Assembly (NCBI GenBank): GCA_025980465.1
Contig: JAICXJ010000009.1
Location: 1-64,000 of the forward strand
Reading direction: 5' to 3'
DNA from: Frankiales bacterium
GTDB lineage: Bacteria; Actinomycetota; Actinomycetes; JAFAQI01
Length of the DNA stretch: 64,000 nucleotides
In this document: positions 28,245 through 37,097 of the stretch, piece by piece
Layout of the letters: each line of letters begins with the position of its first letter
Position numbering within the stretch: the stretch's first letter is position 1
The notes under the pieces: model-generated
What the model saw: the letters and a program-made list of their open reading frames with translations, nothing else
Database searches by the model: none
Told to the model about the DNA's origin: nothing
Position numbers and translations under genes: made by a program

Positions 28245-28267
28245 GGTTCGCGCCCCCGGCGCGAGCC
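28245..28267. promoter_or_regulatory. Strong GC hairpin between pup and prcB
   Basis: GGTTCGCGCC, loop CCC, GGCGCGAGCC: 10 bp with a single G-U wobble. It lies in the 142-bp gap between pup and prcB, with no T-tract after it. It could reduce read-through so that Pup is made in excess of core subunits, or protect the 3' end of a pup mRNA. Confidence 0.55.
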
Positions 28268-28328
28268 TGACTGCGCCGAGAGCGAACCCCGCCTCACTGC
28301 TCGGGCCCGGTCGTGGCAGGGTGGTGCG

Positions 28329-29183
28329 GTGGATCTCTCCGACGGCCTCACGCTTCCCGCCGCGTTCTTCATGCCTGGGACCTCGTCGTTCAGCGACTTT
28401 CTCGCCAACCACTCGCCGGACCTGCTGCCCGGGAAGCGGCTCCAGGCCGGAGTCGCCTCGATGACGGTCGAGGCGCCGCATGGCACGACGATCGTGGCGA
28501 TCGCTCACACCACCGGTGTGATCCTGGCCGGCGACCGCCGGGCCACGATGGGCAACGTCATCGCGCAGCGTGACATGGAGAAGGTGTTCCAGGCCGACGA
28601 GTACTCCGCCGTCGGCATCGCCGGAACGGCCGGCGTCGCGGTCGAGCTGGTCCGGTTGTTCCAGGTCGAGCTCGAGCACTACGAGAAGATCGAGGGCGTC
28701 ACGCTGTCGCTCGAGGGCAAGGCCAACCGGCTCTCGCTGCTGATCCGCAACAACCTTCCGATGGCGATGCAGGGCCTCGCCGTCGTACCGATGTTCGCCG
28801 GCTACGACCTCGAAGTGACCGACCCGGCAGCCGCCGGCCGGATCTTCTCCTACGACGTGACCGGCGGTCGCTACGAGGAGCGCAAGTTCCACTCGGTCGG
28901 CTCCGGCAGTGTCTACGCCCGCGGTGCGCTGAAGAAGCTCTACCGCGACGACTTCAGCGAGAGCGACGCGGTCCTCAGCAGCGTCCACGCGCTGTACGAC
29001 GCCGCCGACGACGATGCGGCGACCGGCGGGCCGGATCTCACCCGGCGCATCTATCCGGTCATCACCAGCGTCACCGCAGCCGGCTTCCGCCGCCTCGGGG
29101 ACGACGAGGTAGCCGGGATCACCGAGCAGGTCGTCAACGAGCGCATGGAACACCCAGGCGGTCCGCAGGCGCCGCTTCAATAG
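28329..29183 (+). CDS. prcB: 20S proteasome beta subunit
   Basis: This 284-aa subunit is the catalytic Ntn-hydrolase of the 20S core. The propeptide of 52 residues ends in PHG, and the mature enzyme begins at Thr53 in [13 protein letters not shown]. Further family blocks are [14 protein letters not shown] with the catalytic Lys region, [37 protein letters not shown] and the oxyanion Gly in [15 protein letters not shown] 28329 gives the usual propeptide; ATG 28371 would shorten it and has no Shine-Dalgarno. Confidence 0.95.
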   Translation: MDLSDGLTLPAAFFMPGTSSFSDFLANHSPDLLPGKRLQAGVASMTVEAPHGTTIVAIAHTTGVILAGDRRATMGNVIAQRDMEKVFQADEYSAVGIAGTAGVAVELVRLFQVELEHYEKIEGVTLSLEGKANRLSLLIRNNLPMAMQGLAVVPMFAGYDLEVTDPAAAGRIFSYDVTGGRYEERKFHSVGSGSVYARGALKKLYRDDFSESDAVLSSVHALYDAADDDAATGGPDLTRRIYPVITSVTAAGFRRLGDDEVAGITEQVVNERMEHPGGPQAPLQ

Positions 29184-29238
29184 CTCCTCGCACGGCGAGT
29201 GCAGCCCCGACCACGACGAGAGAGGACCGCGACGACCG

Positions 29239-29937
29239 ATGACGATGCCCTTCGGCTACGTCTCACCCGAGCAGGTCATGAAGGACCGCGCCGATTACGC
29301 GCGGAAGGGGATCGCGCGTGGCCGCGCCGTGCTCGTCATGACCTATGCCGACGGCATACTGTTCGTCGCCGAGAACCCGTCCAGTGCGCTTCACAAGATC
29401 TCGGAGATCTACGACCGGATCGGCTTCGCAGCAGTCGGCAAATACAACGAGTTCGAGAACCTGCGCGTCGCCGGCGTGCGGATGGCCGACCTGCGCGGCT
29501 ATTCCTACGACCGTCGCGACGTGACCGGACGCGCGCTCGCCAACACCTACGCGCAGATTCTCGGAACGATTTTCTCCAGCGGCGGTGACAAGCCGTTCGA
29601 AGTCGAGATCACGGTCGCGGAGGTGGGGGAGACCTCGGCCACCGACCAGCTCTACCGGCTCACGTACGACGGGAGCGTCGCCGACGAGCAGGACATCGTC
29701 GTCATGGGTGGGTCAGCCGATTCGATCGGGAACGCGCTCCGCGAAGGTCACCGCGCCGACCTTCCGCTGGACGAAGGCCTCCGGCTGGCGGTCTCGGCCC
29801 TGACGAACGCCGACGGTGAGAATCGCGAGATCGCTGCCGCAAGCCTCGAGGTAGCCATCCTCGACCGCACCCGGCCCCGCCGTACCTTCCGGCGACTGCC
29901 CGACGCTGCCGTCGCGCAGTCGCTCGGTGCGTCTTAG
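29239..29937 (+). CDS. prcA: 20S proteasome alpha subunit
   Basis: This 232-aa subunit forms the outer rings of the core and docks Mpa. The N-terminus [22 protein letters not shown] is the gating region plus helix H0. [24 protein letters not shown] and [21 protein letters not shown] follow as in known PrcA proteins. No N-terminal Thr processing occurs in alpha subunits. GAGAGGA lies about 13 bases before the ATG. Its end overlaps the convergent gene below by 4 bp. Confidence 0.95.
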   Translation: MTMPFGYVSPEQVMKDRADYARKGIARGRAVLVMTYADGILFVAENPSSALHKISEIYDRIGFAAVGKYNEFENLRVAGVRMADLRGYSYDRRDVTGRALANTYAQILGTIFSSGGDKPFEVEITVAEVGETSATDQLYRLTYDGSVADEQDIVVMGGSADSIGNALREGHRADLPLDEGLRLAVSALTNADGENREIAAASLEVAILDRTRPRRTFRRLPDAAVAQSLGAS

Positions 29938-30695
29938 CCGCGCTGACCCGCGCGCAGCAGCACGACGTGGCGAAACCCCGCCACCTTGTGCATCTGCCAC
30001 ATCGCCTTCGCGAGGCTGTACGTCTCTGCCGGTGACTTCGCGACCAAGCCAGAGGGCAGGACCGTCAGCATCCCGACCAGCTGGTTCGCGAACACGACCG
30101 GCGCCCCGACATCAGCGGGACCGAGCGCCGCGAGGGTCGTGAAGTCATGCTCCCAGCCGTGATGGTGGGTGGCACCAGCGGTGGCGGGCGCACGGTTGAC
30201 AGTCATCGCCGTGCCGGACGTGGGCCGTGCGGCGGTGACCTGCTGCGGCGCCTTCGATCCGGGGATGGCGCCGCTGACCCGCGACGCATCGCGACGATTG
30301 ATCCGGACCAGGGCGAGATCGTTGTAGTCGCACATCGTCTTGTCGGTCACGCCATGCAGCTGCATCTCGGTGAAGGAGTTGTAGACCAGCGTGCCGTGAT
30401 GGCGGGCACCTGCGATGTGCACGGGTATGCCGATCGGGGTCTCGGCTGCAGCGCAGCCGTCCTGGAGTACCCCGGGCTGGATCCCCGCGCACGAGGCCGG
30501 GATGGCGACGTAGAGTCTCGCGCCCTGTCGCATGATCGCGCCGGCCTTGCAGGTGATCCCGCCGAACGTCACGGCGACACCGGGATGTATGCCGCTCGGC
30601 GTGGCCGCGTGGGCGGCCGGCGAGCCGGCCAGTGCGGGCAAAAGCGCCACCGAAACAGCGCATGCTGCCATGAATCGCCTGGGGGCTAGCCGCAA
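29934..30695 (-). CDS. Secreted trypsin-fold protein lacking catalytic His and Ser (predicted pseudoprotease)
   Basis: This protein of about 253 aa has a signal peptide ending AHA near residue 30. The layout follows chymotrypsin-like proteases: a Cys pair flanking the first active-site loop (ITCKAG ... IPASC), where the expected TAxHC His is replaced by Ser. The Asp loop [11 protein letters not shown] keeps its Asp126. The nucleophile loop reads [20 protein letters not shown], where GDSG has become ADVG. The enzyme should be inactive, so a binding role is likely. Cys49, 69, 81 and 122 could make two disulfides. TTG 30695 has GGAGGT 4 bases upstream and is preferred over GTG 30707. It lies between prcA and pafA on the other strand. 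Confidence 0.65.
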   Translation of the reverse strand: MRLAPRRFMAACAVSVALLPALAGSPAAHAATPSGIHPGVAVTFGGITCKAGAIMRQGARLYVAIPASCAGIQPGVLQDGCAAAETPIGIPVHIAGARHHGTLVYNSFTEMQLHGVTDKTMCDYNDLALVRINRRDASRVSGAIPGSKAPQQVTAARPTSGTAMTVNRAPATAGATHHHGWEHDFTTLAALGPADVGAPVVFANQLVGMLTVLPSGLVAKSPAETYSLAKAMWQMHKVAGFRHVVLLRAGQRG

Positions 30696-30834
30696 CCGTA
30701 CCTCCACGCATGCAGGTGAGTCAGGTCACACTTCGCTACCAGTCGGCCATATCCTGCCCAGCCGGTCAAGGCCTCGCGGCGCGAAGGTCAACCGCTATCC
30801 GTCGAATGTCCCGCCCGTGGTGAAGGCGGGCGCT

Positions 30835-30840
30835 TACGCT
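30835..30840 (+). promoter_or_regulatory. -10 box TACGCT, pafA
   Basis: TACGCT, 6 bases, then GTG 30847. Predicted leaderless start for pafA. Confidence 0.55.
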
Positions 30841-30846
30841 CAAGGG

Positions 30847-32205
30847 GTGGATAGGCGCATCTATGGCCTGGAGAACGAGTACGGCGTGACGTGCACGTTC
30901 CGGGGGCAGCGCCGGCTCTCACCCGACGAGGTCGCCCGCTATCTCTTCCGGCGGGTGGTCTCCTGGGGCCGGAGTAGCAATGTGTTTCTGAAGAACGGCG
31001 CCCGGCTCTATCTCGACGTCGGCTCTCACCCCGAGTACGCGACACCGGAATGCGACGACGTCGTCGAGCTCGTGACACACGACAAGGCCGGAGAGCGGAC
31101 CCTCGAAGGCCTGCTCATGGACGCCGAGCGACGGCTGCGCGAGGAGGGCATCGCCGGCGACATCTACCTGTTCAAGAACAACACCGACTCGGCCGGCAAC
31201 TCCTATGGCTGCCACGAGAACTACTTGGTGGGCCGTCACGGCGAGTTCAGCCGGTTGGCCGACGTTCTCATTCCGTTTCTCGTCACGCGTCAGATCATCT
31301 GCGGCGCAGGCAAGGTGCTCCTCACGCCGCGAGGGGCAGTGTTCTGCGTCAGCCAACGCGCCGAGCACATCTGGGAGGGCGTGTCGTCGGCGACGACCCG
31401 GAGCCGACCGATCATCAACACCCGCGACGAGCCACACGCCGACGCCGAGCGATTCCGCCGCCTGCATGTCATCGTCGGTGACAGCAACATGTCGGAGACG
31501 ACGACGTTGCTGAAGATCGGAACGACGGACCTCGTGCTTCGGATGATCGAGGCTGGGGTCGTGATGCGCGATCTCACTCTCGAGAACGCGATCCGCGCCA
31601 TCCGCGAGATCAGCCACGACATCACCGGCCGGCGTCTGGTCAAGCTCGCGAACGGCCGCGAGGCGAGTGCCCTCGACATCCAGCAGGAGTACTTCGTCAA
31701 GGCCCGCGACTTCGTCCAGCGCCGTGGCGGTGACGCGACAACGGAACGCGTTCTCGAGCTTTGGGAACGCACCCTCAAGGCGGTCGACACCGGAGACCTC
31801 GCGCTGGTCGACCGCGAGATCGACTGGGTGATCAAGCATCAGATGGTCGAGCGGTACCGCGCGAAGCACGACCTCGCGCTGTCCTCGCCACGGATTGCGC
31901 AGATCGACCTGACCTACCACGATGTCAATCGCCGTCGCGGCCTGTACTACCTGATGGAACGCCGCGGCGCGGTCGATCGGGTGTGCAACGACCTGCGAAT
32001 CTTCGAGGCGAAGTCGGTGCCGCCGCAGACCACCCGCGCCCGGCTGCGCGGCGACTTCATCCGGCGGGCGCAGGAGAAGCGTCGCGACTTCACCGTCGAC
32101 TGGGTGCACTTGAAGCTCAACGACCAGGCGCAACGCACCGTGCTGTGCAAGGACCCCTTCCGTGCTGTCGACGACCGGGTCGAGAAGCTGATCGCGAGCA
32201 TGTAA
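30847..32205 (+). CDS. pafA: Pup-protein ligase
   Basis: This 452-aa enzyme forms the isopeptide bond between the Pup C-terminal Glu and substrate lysines using ATP. It begins [16 protein letters not shown] with the Mg/ATP glutamates. Asp57 in [18 protein letters not shown] is the position of the conserved catalytic Asp. [19 protein letters not shown] and [19 protein letters not shown]-type blocks are shared with Dop, but the Dop loop is absent. GTG 30847 gives exactly the usual family length; the open frame upstream to 30532 is antisense to the neighbouring gene. Confidence 0.96.
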   Translation: MDRRIYGLENEYGVTCTFRGQRRLSPDEVARYLFRRVVSWGRSSNVFLKNGARLYLDVGSHPEYATPECDDVVELVTHDKAGERTLEGLLMDAERRLREEGIAGDIYLFKNNTDSAGNSYGCHENYLVGRHGEFSRLADVLIPFLVTRQIICGAGKVLLTPRGAVFCVSQRAEHIWEGVSSATTRSRPIINTRDEPHADAERFRRLHVIVGDSNMSETTTLLKIGTTDLVLRMIEAGVVMRDLTLENAIRAIREISHDITGRRLVKLANGREASALDIQQEYFVKARDFVQRRGGDATTERVLELWERTLKAVDTGDLALVDREIDWVIKHQMVERYRAKHDLALSSPRIAQIDLTYHDVNRRRGLYYLMERRGAVDRVCNDLRIFEAKSVPPQTTRARLRGDFIRRAQEKRRDFTVDWVHLKLNDQAQRTVLCKDPFRAVDDRVEKLIASM

Positions 32206-32217
32206 CCGCCTCGGCCG

Positions 32218-33285
32218 TCAGGCCAGCAGCGCGGCTGCGTGACGACCAGCGGCGGCGCACGCGAGGAAGCACGCCGGATCCTCATCGAGCGACCGCCCCA
32301 TGCTCGCCACGGCGACCGGTGCCGCAGACATCGCGTCGAGGAGGCCGTCGACCGGCACATCGACGAGCCGGTGCGGCGGCGACAGGGCGTCGGCCGCGGA
32401 GCGGATCGATGCGCCGAACTCGCCCTCGAGGACCGGAACGGCGATGTCAGCCGGGGCGAGCGCCACCCGCCCGAGCGCCGTCAGGGTGTGGTGCGAGATG
32501 CCGCGGTGCCGCTCGCGCGGGTCCGCCGCGCTGACGCGCAATGCGGCAACCGGTCGGCCGTGCAATGCCGCCGCGGCATTGATTGCCTCGCCACTCGCCA
32601 CCCCGCTGAAGCCCCATCGGGTGCCGGTGCCGAGGTTGCCCGGGCCCTGGGTCACCACAGCCAGATCGGCGCCGAGCACCAGCCGGGCGGCCAACAGCCC
32701 GGTCTGCAGGGTCACCGCTTCGAGGTCCCCGCCGTACGCCTGGCCGACCGTCACCGTCGCCGCGAGCCAGCCGGCATCGGCGAGTGCTGCGACGGTGTCT
32801 GAGAACCCGAGCGGAAGGGCACCGCCGTCGGTCATCACGTACACGATCCGCGGCGGCTCCGCGTCAGTCCGTAATCCCGCGATCACCGGAGCGAGGGCGG
32901 AGTGCAGGTCAGCCACCACGACCGGCATGCCATCGAGATCCTCGGCCTCGCGGAGGACGTCGTAGTGAGGTGAATCCGGCTCGTCGACCGCGAGCACGGT
33001 GGCTTGAAGCGGGGTGTAGCGGGCTTTCACGACGTGGCCCGGCTCGTCGCGGTCGACCGGAAGCCGGTCTGGGAGCGCGACGACCATCGCGTAGCCCCCG
33101 GTGCCGAGCCCGAGGGACATCGCGGTGATGTTGAGCAGCACCCGGTCGCCGACGTCGGGGGTGCCGACGAGCTGCGGGTAGGCGAGAGCGGCGACGCGAC
33201 CGTCGGTCGTTTCAACCTCGAGCTCGATCGCGCCCGGCCGGCTTCGACCGACCGCCACGACCCGGCCGTCCCGCCACTGGATCAC
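32218..33285 (-). CDS. DUF3866 family protein
   Basis: This 355-aa conserved actinobacterial protein has unknown function. The N-terminus IQWRDGRVVAVG, LLNITAMSLGLGTGGYAMVVA and VVTQGPGNLGTGTRWGFSGV are family signatures I recognise. The later part (DPRERHRGISHHTLTAL) resembles a nucleotide- or sugar-binding fold, but no catalytic motif is evident. It lies between pafA and pafB on the opposite strand, interrupting the otherwise co-directional pafABC genes. Confidence 0.85.
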   Translation of the reverse strand: MIQWRDGRVVAVGRSRPGAIELEVETTDGRVAALAYPQLVGTPDVGDRVLLNITAMSLGLGTGGYAMVVALPDRLPVDRDEPGHVVKARYTPLQATVLAVDEPDSPHYDVLREAEDLDGMPVVVADLHSALAPVIAGLRTDAEPPRIVYVMTDGGALPLGFSDTVAALADAGWLAATVTVGQAYGGDLEAVTLQTGLLAARLVLGADLAVVTQGPGNLGTGTRWGFSGVASGEAINAAAALHGRPVAALRVSAADPRERHRGISHHTLTALGRVALAPADIAVPVLEGEFGASIRSAADALSPPHRLVDVPVDGLLDAMSAAPVAVASMGRSLDEDPACFLACAAAGRHAAALLA

Positions 33286-33291
33286 TGCGCG

Positions 33292-33297
33292 ACCCTA
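33292..33297 (-). promoter_or_regulatory. -10 box TAGGGT, DUF3866 gene
   Basis: Minus-strand TAGGGT, 6 bases, then GTG 33285. Predicted leaderless start, divergent from the pafB box 25 bp away. Confidence 0.55.
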
Positions 33298-33321
33298 CCG
33301 AGCCCCGCGGCCGGTCCACGG

Positions 33322-33327
33322 TAGGTT
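33322..33327 (+). promoter_or_regulatory. -10 box TAGGTT, pafBC
   Basis: TAGGTT, 7 bases, then ATG 33335. Predicted leaderless start of the pafBC pair. Confidence 0.55.
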
Positions 33328-33334
33328 CCGAGGC

Positions 33335-34294
33335 ATGGCGGCAGAGCGCACCGAGCGGCTGATGAACCTCGTCATCTGCCTGCTGCACACCCGCTCGTAC
33401 ATCACGGCCGAACGCCTCCGCGAGACGATCCCGGGGTACGCCGAGGCGCCGAGCGACGAGGCGTTCAAGCGGATGTTCGAGCGTGACAAGGAGGATCTTC
33501 GCGATCTCGGTATCCCGCTGGAGACCGGCTCGTTGAGCCACTTCGACGACGAGCCGGGCTATCGCATCCCCCGCAACGACTACGCCTTGCCGTCGATCAC
33601 CCTCGAGCCCGACGAGGCCGCCGCGCTGGTGCTGGCCGCGCGGATGTGGTCCTCAGCGGCGCTGGGCGCCTCGGCGACCCGAGCGCTGCGCAAGCTCGAG
33701 GCGGCCGGCGTGGAGATCTCGCGGCTCCCCGATGGGCTGCAACCGCGCGTCGGCGCCGGCGGGACCGGGCTTCCGATCGTCGCGGAGGCCGCCCGCGAAG
33801 GCAGGCGGCTGCGATTCGACTACCGGGGTGCCAGCGACGCCGCACCCGCTACCCGGCACGTCGAGCCCTGGGGCGTGGTCTGGTGGCACGGCCGGTGGTA
33901 TCTGGTCGGACATGACCTCGACCGCGAGGCGCCGCGGGTCTTTCGGCTGTCGCGGGTGATGGGGGACCCGAAGGCGGAGGGCAAGGCCGGCGCCGTCACA
34001 GTGCCGGAAGGAGTTGACTTGCGGGCGCTGGTGGTGGCCAGCGATCCGCCGACCACCGACGCGATGGCACGGGTCAAGGTGCGTCACAACCGCGCGATCG
34101 GGCTGCGCCGGCAGACCGTCGACGTCAGCGACGACGGCGGCGGTTGGGACGTGGTCACGGTGCCGTGCCCAGATCCGCATCGGCTGGCCGAGCAGGTGCT
34201 CGGCTACGGCGCCGACGCGGTGATTCTCTCGCCCGCCGAAGCTCGCGATGCGATCGTCCAGCGACTGCACGCGCTCACGGGGGCGCACCAATGA
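33335..34294 (+). CDS. pafB: WYL-domain transcriptional regulator PafB
   Basis: This 319-aa protein has an N-terminal winged HTH (about 1-75, TERLMNLVICLLHTRSYITAERL), a WYL domain near 145-215 (RLRFDYRG, VEPWGVVWWHGRWYLVGHD) and a C-terminal WCX extension. Established work on mycobacterial PafBC shows a heterodimer that activates LexA-independent DNA-damage genes. Its stop overlaps the pafC start as ATGA, so the two are coupled and would be made in equal amounts. Confidence 0.93.
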   Translation: MAAERTERLMNLVICLLHTRSYITAERLRETIPGYAEAPSDEAFKRMFERDKEDLRDLGIPLETGSLSHFDDEPGYRIPRNDYALPSITLEPDEAAALVLAARMWSSAALGASATRALRKLEAAGVEISRLPDGLQPRVGAGGTGLPIVAEAAREGRRLRFDYRGASDAAPATRHVEPWGVVWWHGRWYLVGHDLDREAPRVFRLSRVMGDPKAEGKAGAVTVPEGVDLRALVVASDPPTTDAMARVKVRHNRAIGLRRQTVDVSDDGGGWDVVTVPCPDPHRLAEQVLGYGADAVILSPAEARDAIVQRLHALTGAHQ

Positions 34295-35244
34295 GTGGAG
34301 CGACCGATCATCTACCGCGGCTGCTCGCGCTCGTGCCGTGGCTGCTTGCCCACCCCGGCACCGAGGTCTCCGACGTGGCGCGGGAGTTCGGAATCACCGA
34401 GGCGCAGGTGCGCGCCGACGTGAACCTGCTCTGGATGTGTGGGCTGCCGGGCTACGGTCCCGGCGACCTCATCGACGTGACCTGGCACGGCGACCGGGTG
34501 ACGCTGTCGAACGCCGAGACGATCGAGCGGCCGCTGCGGCTCACCAGCGACGAAGCGCTAGCGATGATCACCGCGCTGCGGGCGCTCTCCGGCGTACCCG
34601 GCATCGTCTCCACCGAGGCGATCGACCGGGCGCTCGCCAAGCTCGAGGCGGCTGCCGGTACCGCCGGCGTCGCTGACCGGGTGGTCGCGGCGCCCGAGTC
34701 GGGCACCGACGTCGAGATCGTGACCACCGCCTCGAACGCCCTCGCCCGTGGCCGCCGGCTCCACCTGAGGTACTGGGTGCCGGCGCGTGATGAAGCCACC
34801 GAGCGAGATGTCGATCCGTTGCGGCTGTTCACCAGCGACGGGTCGGCATACCTGAAGGGCTACTGCCACGCTTCGGAGGACCTGCGCACTTTCAAGCTCA
34901 GCCGGGTGCTCTCGGCGGAGATCCTGGACGTGGCCGTCGCGGCGCCGGACGAAGCCCGGCGCCGCGCGTTCGATGCGGACCTGTTCACCCCGGCCGCGGA
35001 TGACCGGCTCGTGACGTTCTCGCTGGACCCGGCCGCCCGCTGGGTGTCGGACTACTACCCCTGCGAGACGGTGCAGGAGCGCGGCGACGGCGGACTAATC
35101 GTGCAAATGCGGTCACATGATGACGATTGGGTGCGTTGGCTTGCGCTCGGCCTCGCGGGTGTGGCTGTCCTGACCGAACCATTGGATCTCGCCGCCGAAG
35201 TCCGACATGTCGCGGCTTGTGCCCTGGCGGCCTACCAGAACTAG
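34291..35244 (+). CDS. pafC: WYL-domain transcriptional regulator PafC
   Basis: This 317-aa partner of PafB has the same layout. The N-terminal HTH contains EVSDVAREFGITEAQVRADVNLLWMCGLPGYGPGDLID, the WYL domain follows (RLHLRYWVPARDEATERDVDPLRLF, AYLKGYCHASEDLRTFKLSRV) and a WCX region ends the protein. ATG 34291 overlaps the pafB stop; a longer in-frame reading to 34144 lies within pafB. Confidence 0.93.
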   Translation: MSGATDHLPRLLALVPWLLAHPGTEVSDVAREFGITEAQVRADVNLLWMCGLPGYGPGDLIDVTWHGDRVTLSNAETIERPLRLTSDEALAMITALRALSGVPGIVSTEAIDRALAKLEAAAGTAGVADRVVAAPESGTDVEIVTTASNALARGRRLHLRYWVPARDEATERDVDPLRLFTSDGSAYLKGYCHASEDLRTFKLSRVLSAEILDVAVAAPDEARRRAFDADLFTPAADDRLVTFSLDPAARWVSDYYPCETVQERGDGGLIVQMRSHDDDWVRWLALGLAGVAVLTEPLDLAAEVRHVAACALAAYQN

Positions 35245-35343
35245 TTCCTTCGCGCCGGTTGTCCGTTAAGCCAGAGCGGTGATCTGCCGAAGAGAGGTTC
35301 TACGTCACTTGCCCGAAGGTGACAGGACCGGAGGTTGGCAGCC

Positions 35344-35676
35344 GTGACCACGATCAAGGCGTCCTGCCCGAGCTGTGGCGAGGTCGAACTGAGCAACGAC
35401 GACGTTCGCCTGCGGGTGTGCAGCCACGGTCCGCTGTCCTACTACTCCTTCACCTGTCCAGAGTGCGCAGAGCTGGTCCGCAAGCCGGCCGACGACCACA
35501 TCGTGTCGCTGCTGATGTCCGGTGGTGTCCGCGCCGAGGTGTGGGAGGTCCCGGCCGAGGCGCTCGAGCCGAAGTCAGGCGCCGAGCTGACCTACGACGA
35601 CCTGCTCGACTTCGTGCTGCAGCTGGGCCGCGACGACATGCTCGCCGCCCGCGCGACGCAGCCGGCTCACCACTGA
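35344..35676 (+). CDS. Small zinc-ribbon protein
   Basis: This protein of about 110 aa carries a zinc ribbon formed by CPSC near residue 10 and CPEC near 42, with an extra Cys and His in RVCSHGPLSY between them. The rest is acidic and helical (YDDLLDFVLQLGRDDML). GTG 35344 is preferred over TTG 35335, because GGAGG ends 9 bases before it. Related proteins sit between pafC and tatA in several actinomycetes. Function unknown. Confidence 0.75.
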   Translation: MTTIKASCPSCGEVELSNDDVRLRVCSHGPLSYYSFTCPECAELVRKPADDHIVSLLMSGGVRAEVWEVPAEALEPKSGAELTYDDLLDFVLQLGRDDMLAARATQPAHH

Positions 35677-35723
35677 GACCGGCGATCACTCGGCGTTCCT
35701 GACGAGGTAGGCCGCGCTGCCAT

Positions 35724-35729
35724 TAGCCT
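35724..35729 (+). promoter_or_regulatory. -10 box TAGCCT, small membrane protein
   Basis: TAGCCT, 6 bases, then ATG 35736. Predicted leaderless start. Confidence 0.55.
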
Positions 35730-35735
35730 TCGGGC

Positions 35736-35936
35736 ATGCCCTGGGTGGTTTTCTACGTCGGAATCGCCGTCCTCGGGCTTGCTGTCCTCGGCTTGCTCAC
35801 CTTCCGCCTCTACCGGCAGGTCCGGCAGTTCGCGCGTGACATCGGCGCGGCCGGAGAGCGGATTTCAGCCGCCAGCGCCGCGATGGAGCAGGTGCCCGTC
35901 AGTTCGAACCGATCCCGCGGCGCCCGAAGGTCGTAA
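35736..35936 (+). CDS. Small single-pass membrane protein
   Basis: This 66-aa protein has one N-terminal transmembrane helix (WVVFYVGIAVLGLAVLGLLTF) followed by a basic amphipathic helix (RLYRQVRQFARDIGAAGERI) and a disordered Arg/Ser tail. The shape recalls TatA/TatB-like proteins, but the FG hinge motif is absent. It ends 31 bases before tatA. It could be a Tat accessory factor; this is inference from position and topology only. Confidence 0.65.
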   Translation: MPWVVFYVGIAVLGLAVLGLLTFRLYRQVRQFARDIGAAGERISAASAAMEQVPVSSNRSRGARRS

Positions 35937-35967
35937 ACTAGGAGGCGGCTAGAGGAGAGGACCACTC

Positions 35968-36207
35968 ATGGACATCGGTTGGCCAGAGATCGCCATCATC
36001 GCGGTCGTCATCCTCGTGCTCTTCGGCTCGAAGAAGCTTCCCGACGCCGCCCGGTCGCTCGGCCGGTCGATGCGGATCCTGAAGGCCGAGGTCAAGGGAC
36101 TGCACGACGACGAGCCGAGCCCGCCCGCGGAGATCACTGCCGCTCCTCCGACCTCGAGCCCTCCGGCCGAGATCGTAGGCGCAGGCGAGCCCAAATCCAC
36201 GCCGTAG
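35968..36207 (+). CDS. tatA: Sec-independent translocase subunit TatA
   Basis: This 79-aa protein oligomerises to form the Tat pore for folded proteins. The transmembrane helix [19 protein letters not shown] includes the FG hinge, followed by the amphipathic helix [19 protein letters not shown] and a Pro/Glu-rich tail. GAGGAGAG lies 9-16 bases before the ATG. Transcribed just before tatC. Confidence 0.94.
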   Translation: MDIGWPEIAIIAVVILVLFGSKKLPDAARSLGRSMRILKAEVKGLHDDEPSPPAEITAAPPTSSPPAEIVGAGEPKSTP

Positions 36208-36248
36208 CGGCCGTCCGGCACTAACAGTCGCCACCGCCGGATCTGGCG

Positions 36249-37097
36249 ATGAGGATGCCGCGCCCGGCACGGGCGCATACCGACCGCTCGCCTGACGGTC
36301 GGATGACGCTGGCCGAGCATCTCTACGAGTTGCGCTACCGGGTCGTCGTCTCGGCCATCGCGGTGATCGTGACGACGATCGTCGCCTACGTCTTCCACAC
36401 CCATATCCTCCATTTCCTCACCCACCCGTACTGCACGCTGCCGGCCAAGGACCGCGCGATTCAGGGCCGCTGCGTTCTGGTCACCGGCGGCGTCCTGGAA
36501 CCATTCACCGTCACGCTGAAGATCTCGCTGTACGCCGGTGTGCTCGCCGCATCTCCGGTGTGGCTGTATCAACTCTGGCGTTTCATCACGCCGGGTCTCT
36601 ATGCGCATGAGAAGCGTTACGCCACCGCATTCGTCACCTCGTCGGTGCTGCTCTTCGCACTGGGTGCGGCGTTCGCCTATCTCACGCTCGAGAAGGGCCT
36701 GCACTTCCTGCTCGGCTTCGCGAACGGCGGAATCGCCTCGCTGCTGCAAGTGAACGCGTACCTGGGATTCGTCACCGCAATGGTCCTGATCTTTGCGGTC
36801 TCGTTCGAGTTCCCGCTGCTGGTGATCATGCTGAACCTGATCGGCGTGCTGTCTGCCGCCCGGCTCCGCGCGTGGGCCCTCGCGATCATCTTCGGGATCT
36901 TTGTTTTCGCCGCCGTCGCCACGCCGAGTCAGGATCCGATCACGATGAGCGCACTGGCGATCCCGATGTGCCTTCTCTACGGCATATCCGTCCTGGTCGC
37001 CTCGATCCACGACCGGCGAGTCGCTGCCCGCGGGCCGCTCTACGATCTCCCGGATGATCAGCTGTCGAGCATCGACGACGAAGCTGCCATCACATGA
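36249..37097 (+). CDS. tatC: Sec-independent translocase subunit TatC
   Basis: This 282-aa protein is the six-helix receptor for twin-arginine signal peptides. MTLAEHLYELRYRVVVSA carries the conserved N-terminal Glu and Arg residues, and LYQLWRFITPGLYAHEKRYA the family hallmark near residue 105. The periplasmic loop contains FVTAMVLIFAVSFEFPLLVIML and ATPSQDPITMSALAIPM near the C-terminus. Its stop overlaps the diacylglycerol kinase start as ATGA. Confidence 0.95.
   Translation: MRMPRPARAHTDRSPDGRMTLAEHLYELRYRVVVSAIAVIVTTIVAYVFHTHILHFLTHPYCTLPAKDRAIQGRCVLVTGGVLEPFTVTLKISLYAGVLAASPVWLYQLWRFITPGLYAHEKRYATAFVTSSVLLFALGAAFAYLTLEKGLHFLLGFANGGIASLLQVNAYLGFVTAMVLIFAVSFEFPLLVIMLNLIGVLSAARLRAWALAIIFGIFVFAAVATPSQDPITMSALAIPMCLLYGISVLVASIHDRRVAARGPLYDLPDDQLSSIDDEAAIT

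Noticed and set aside
31947-33285. Second long frames on both strands around the DUF3866 gene
   Set aside because: Shadows of pafA and DUF3866, whose protein motifs fix the coding strand.
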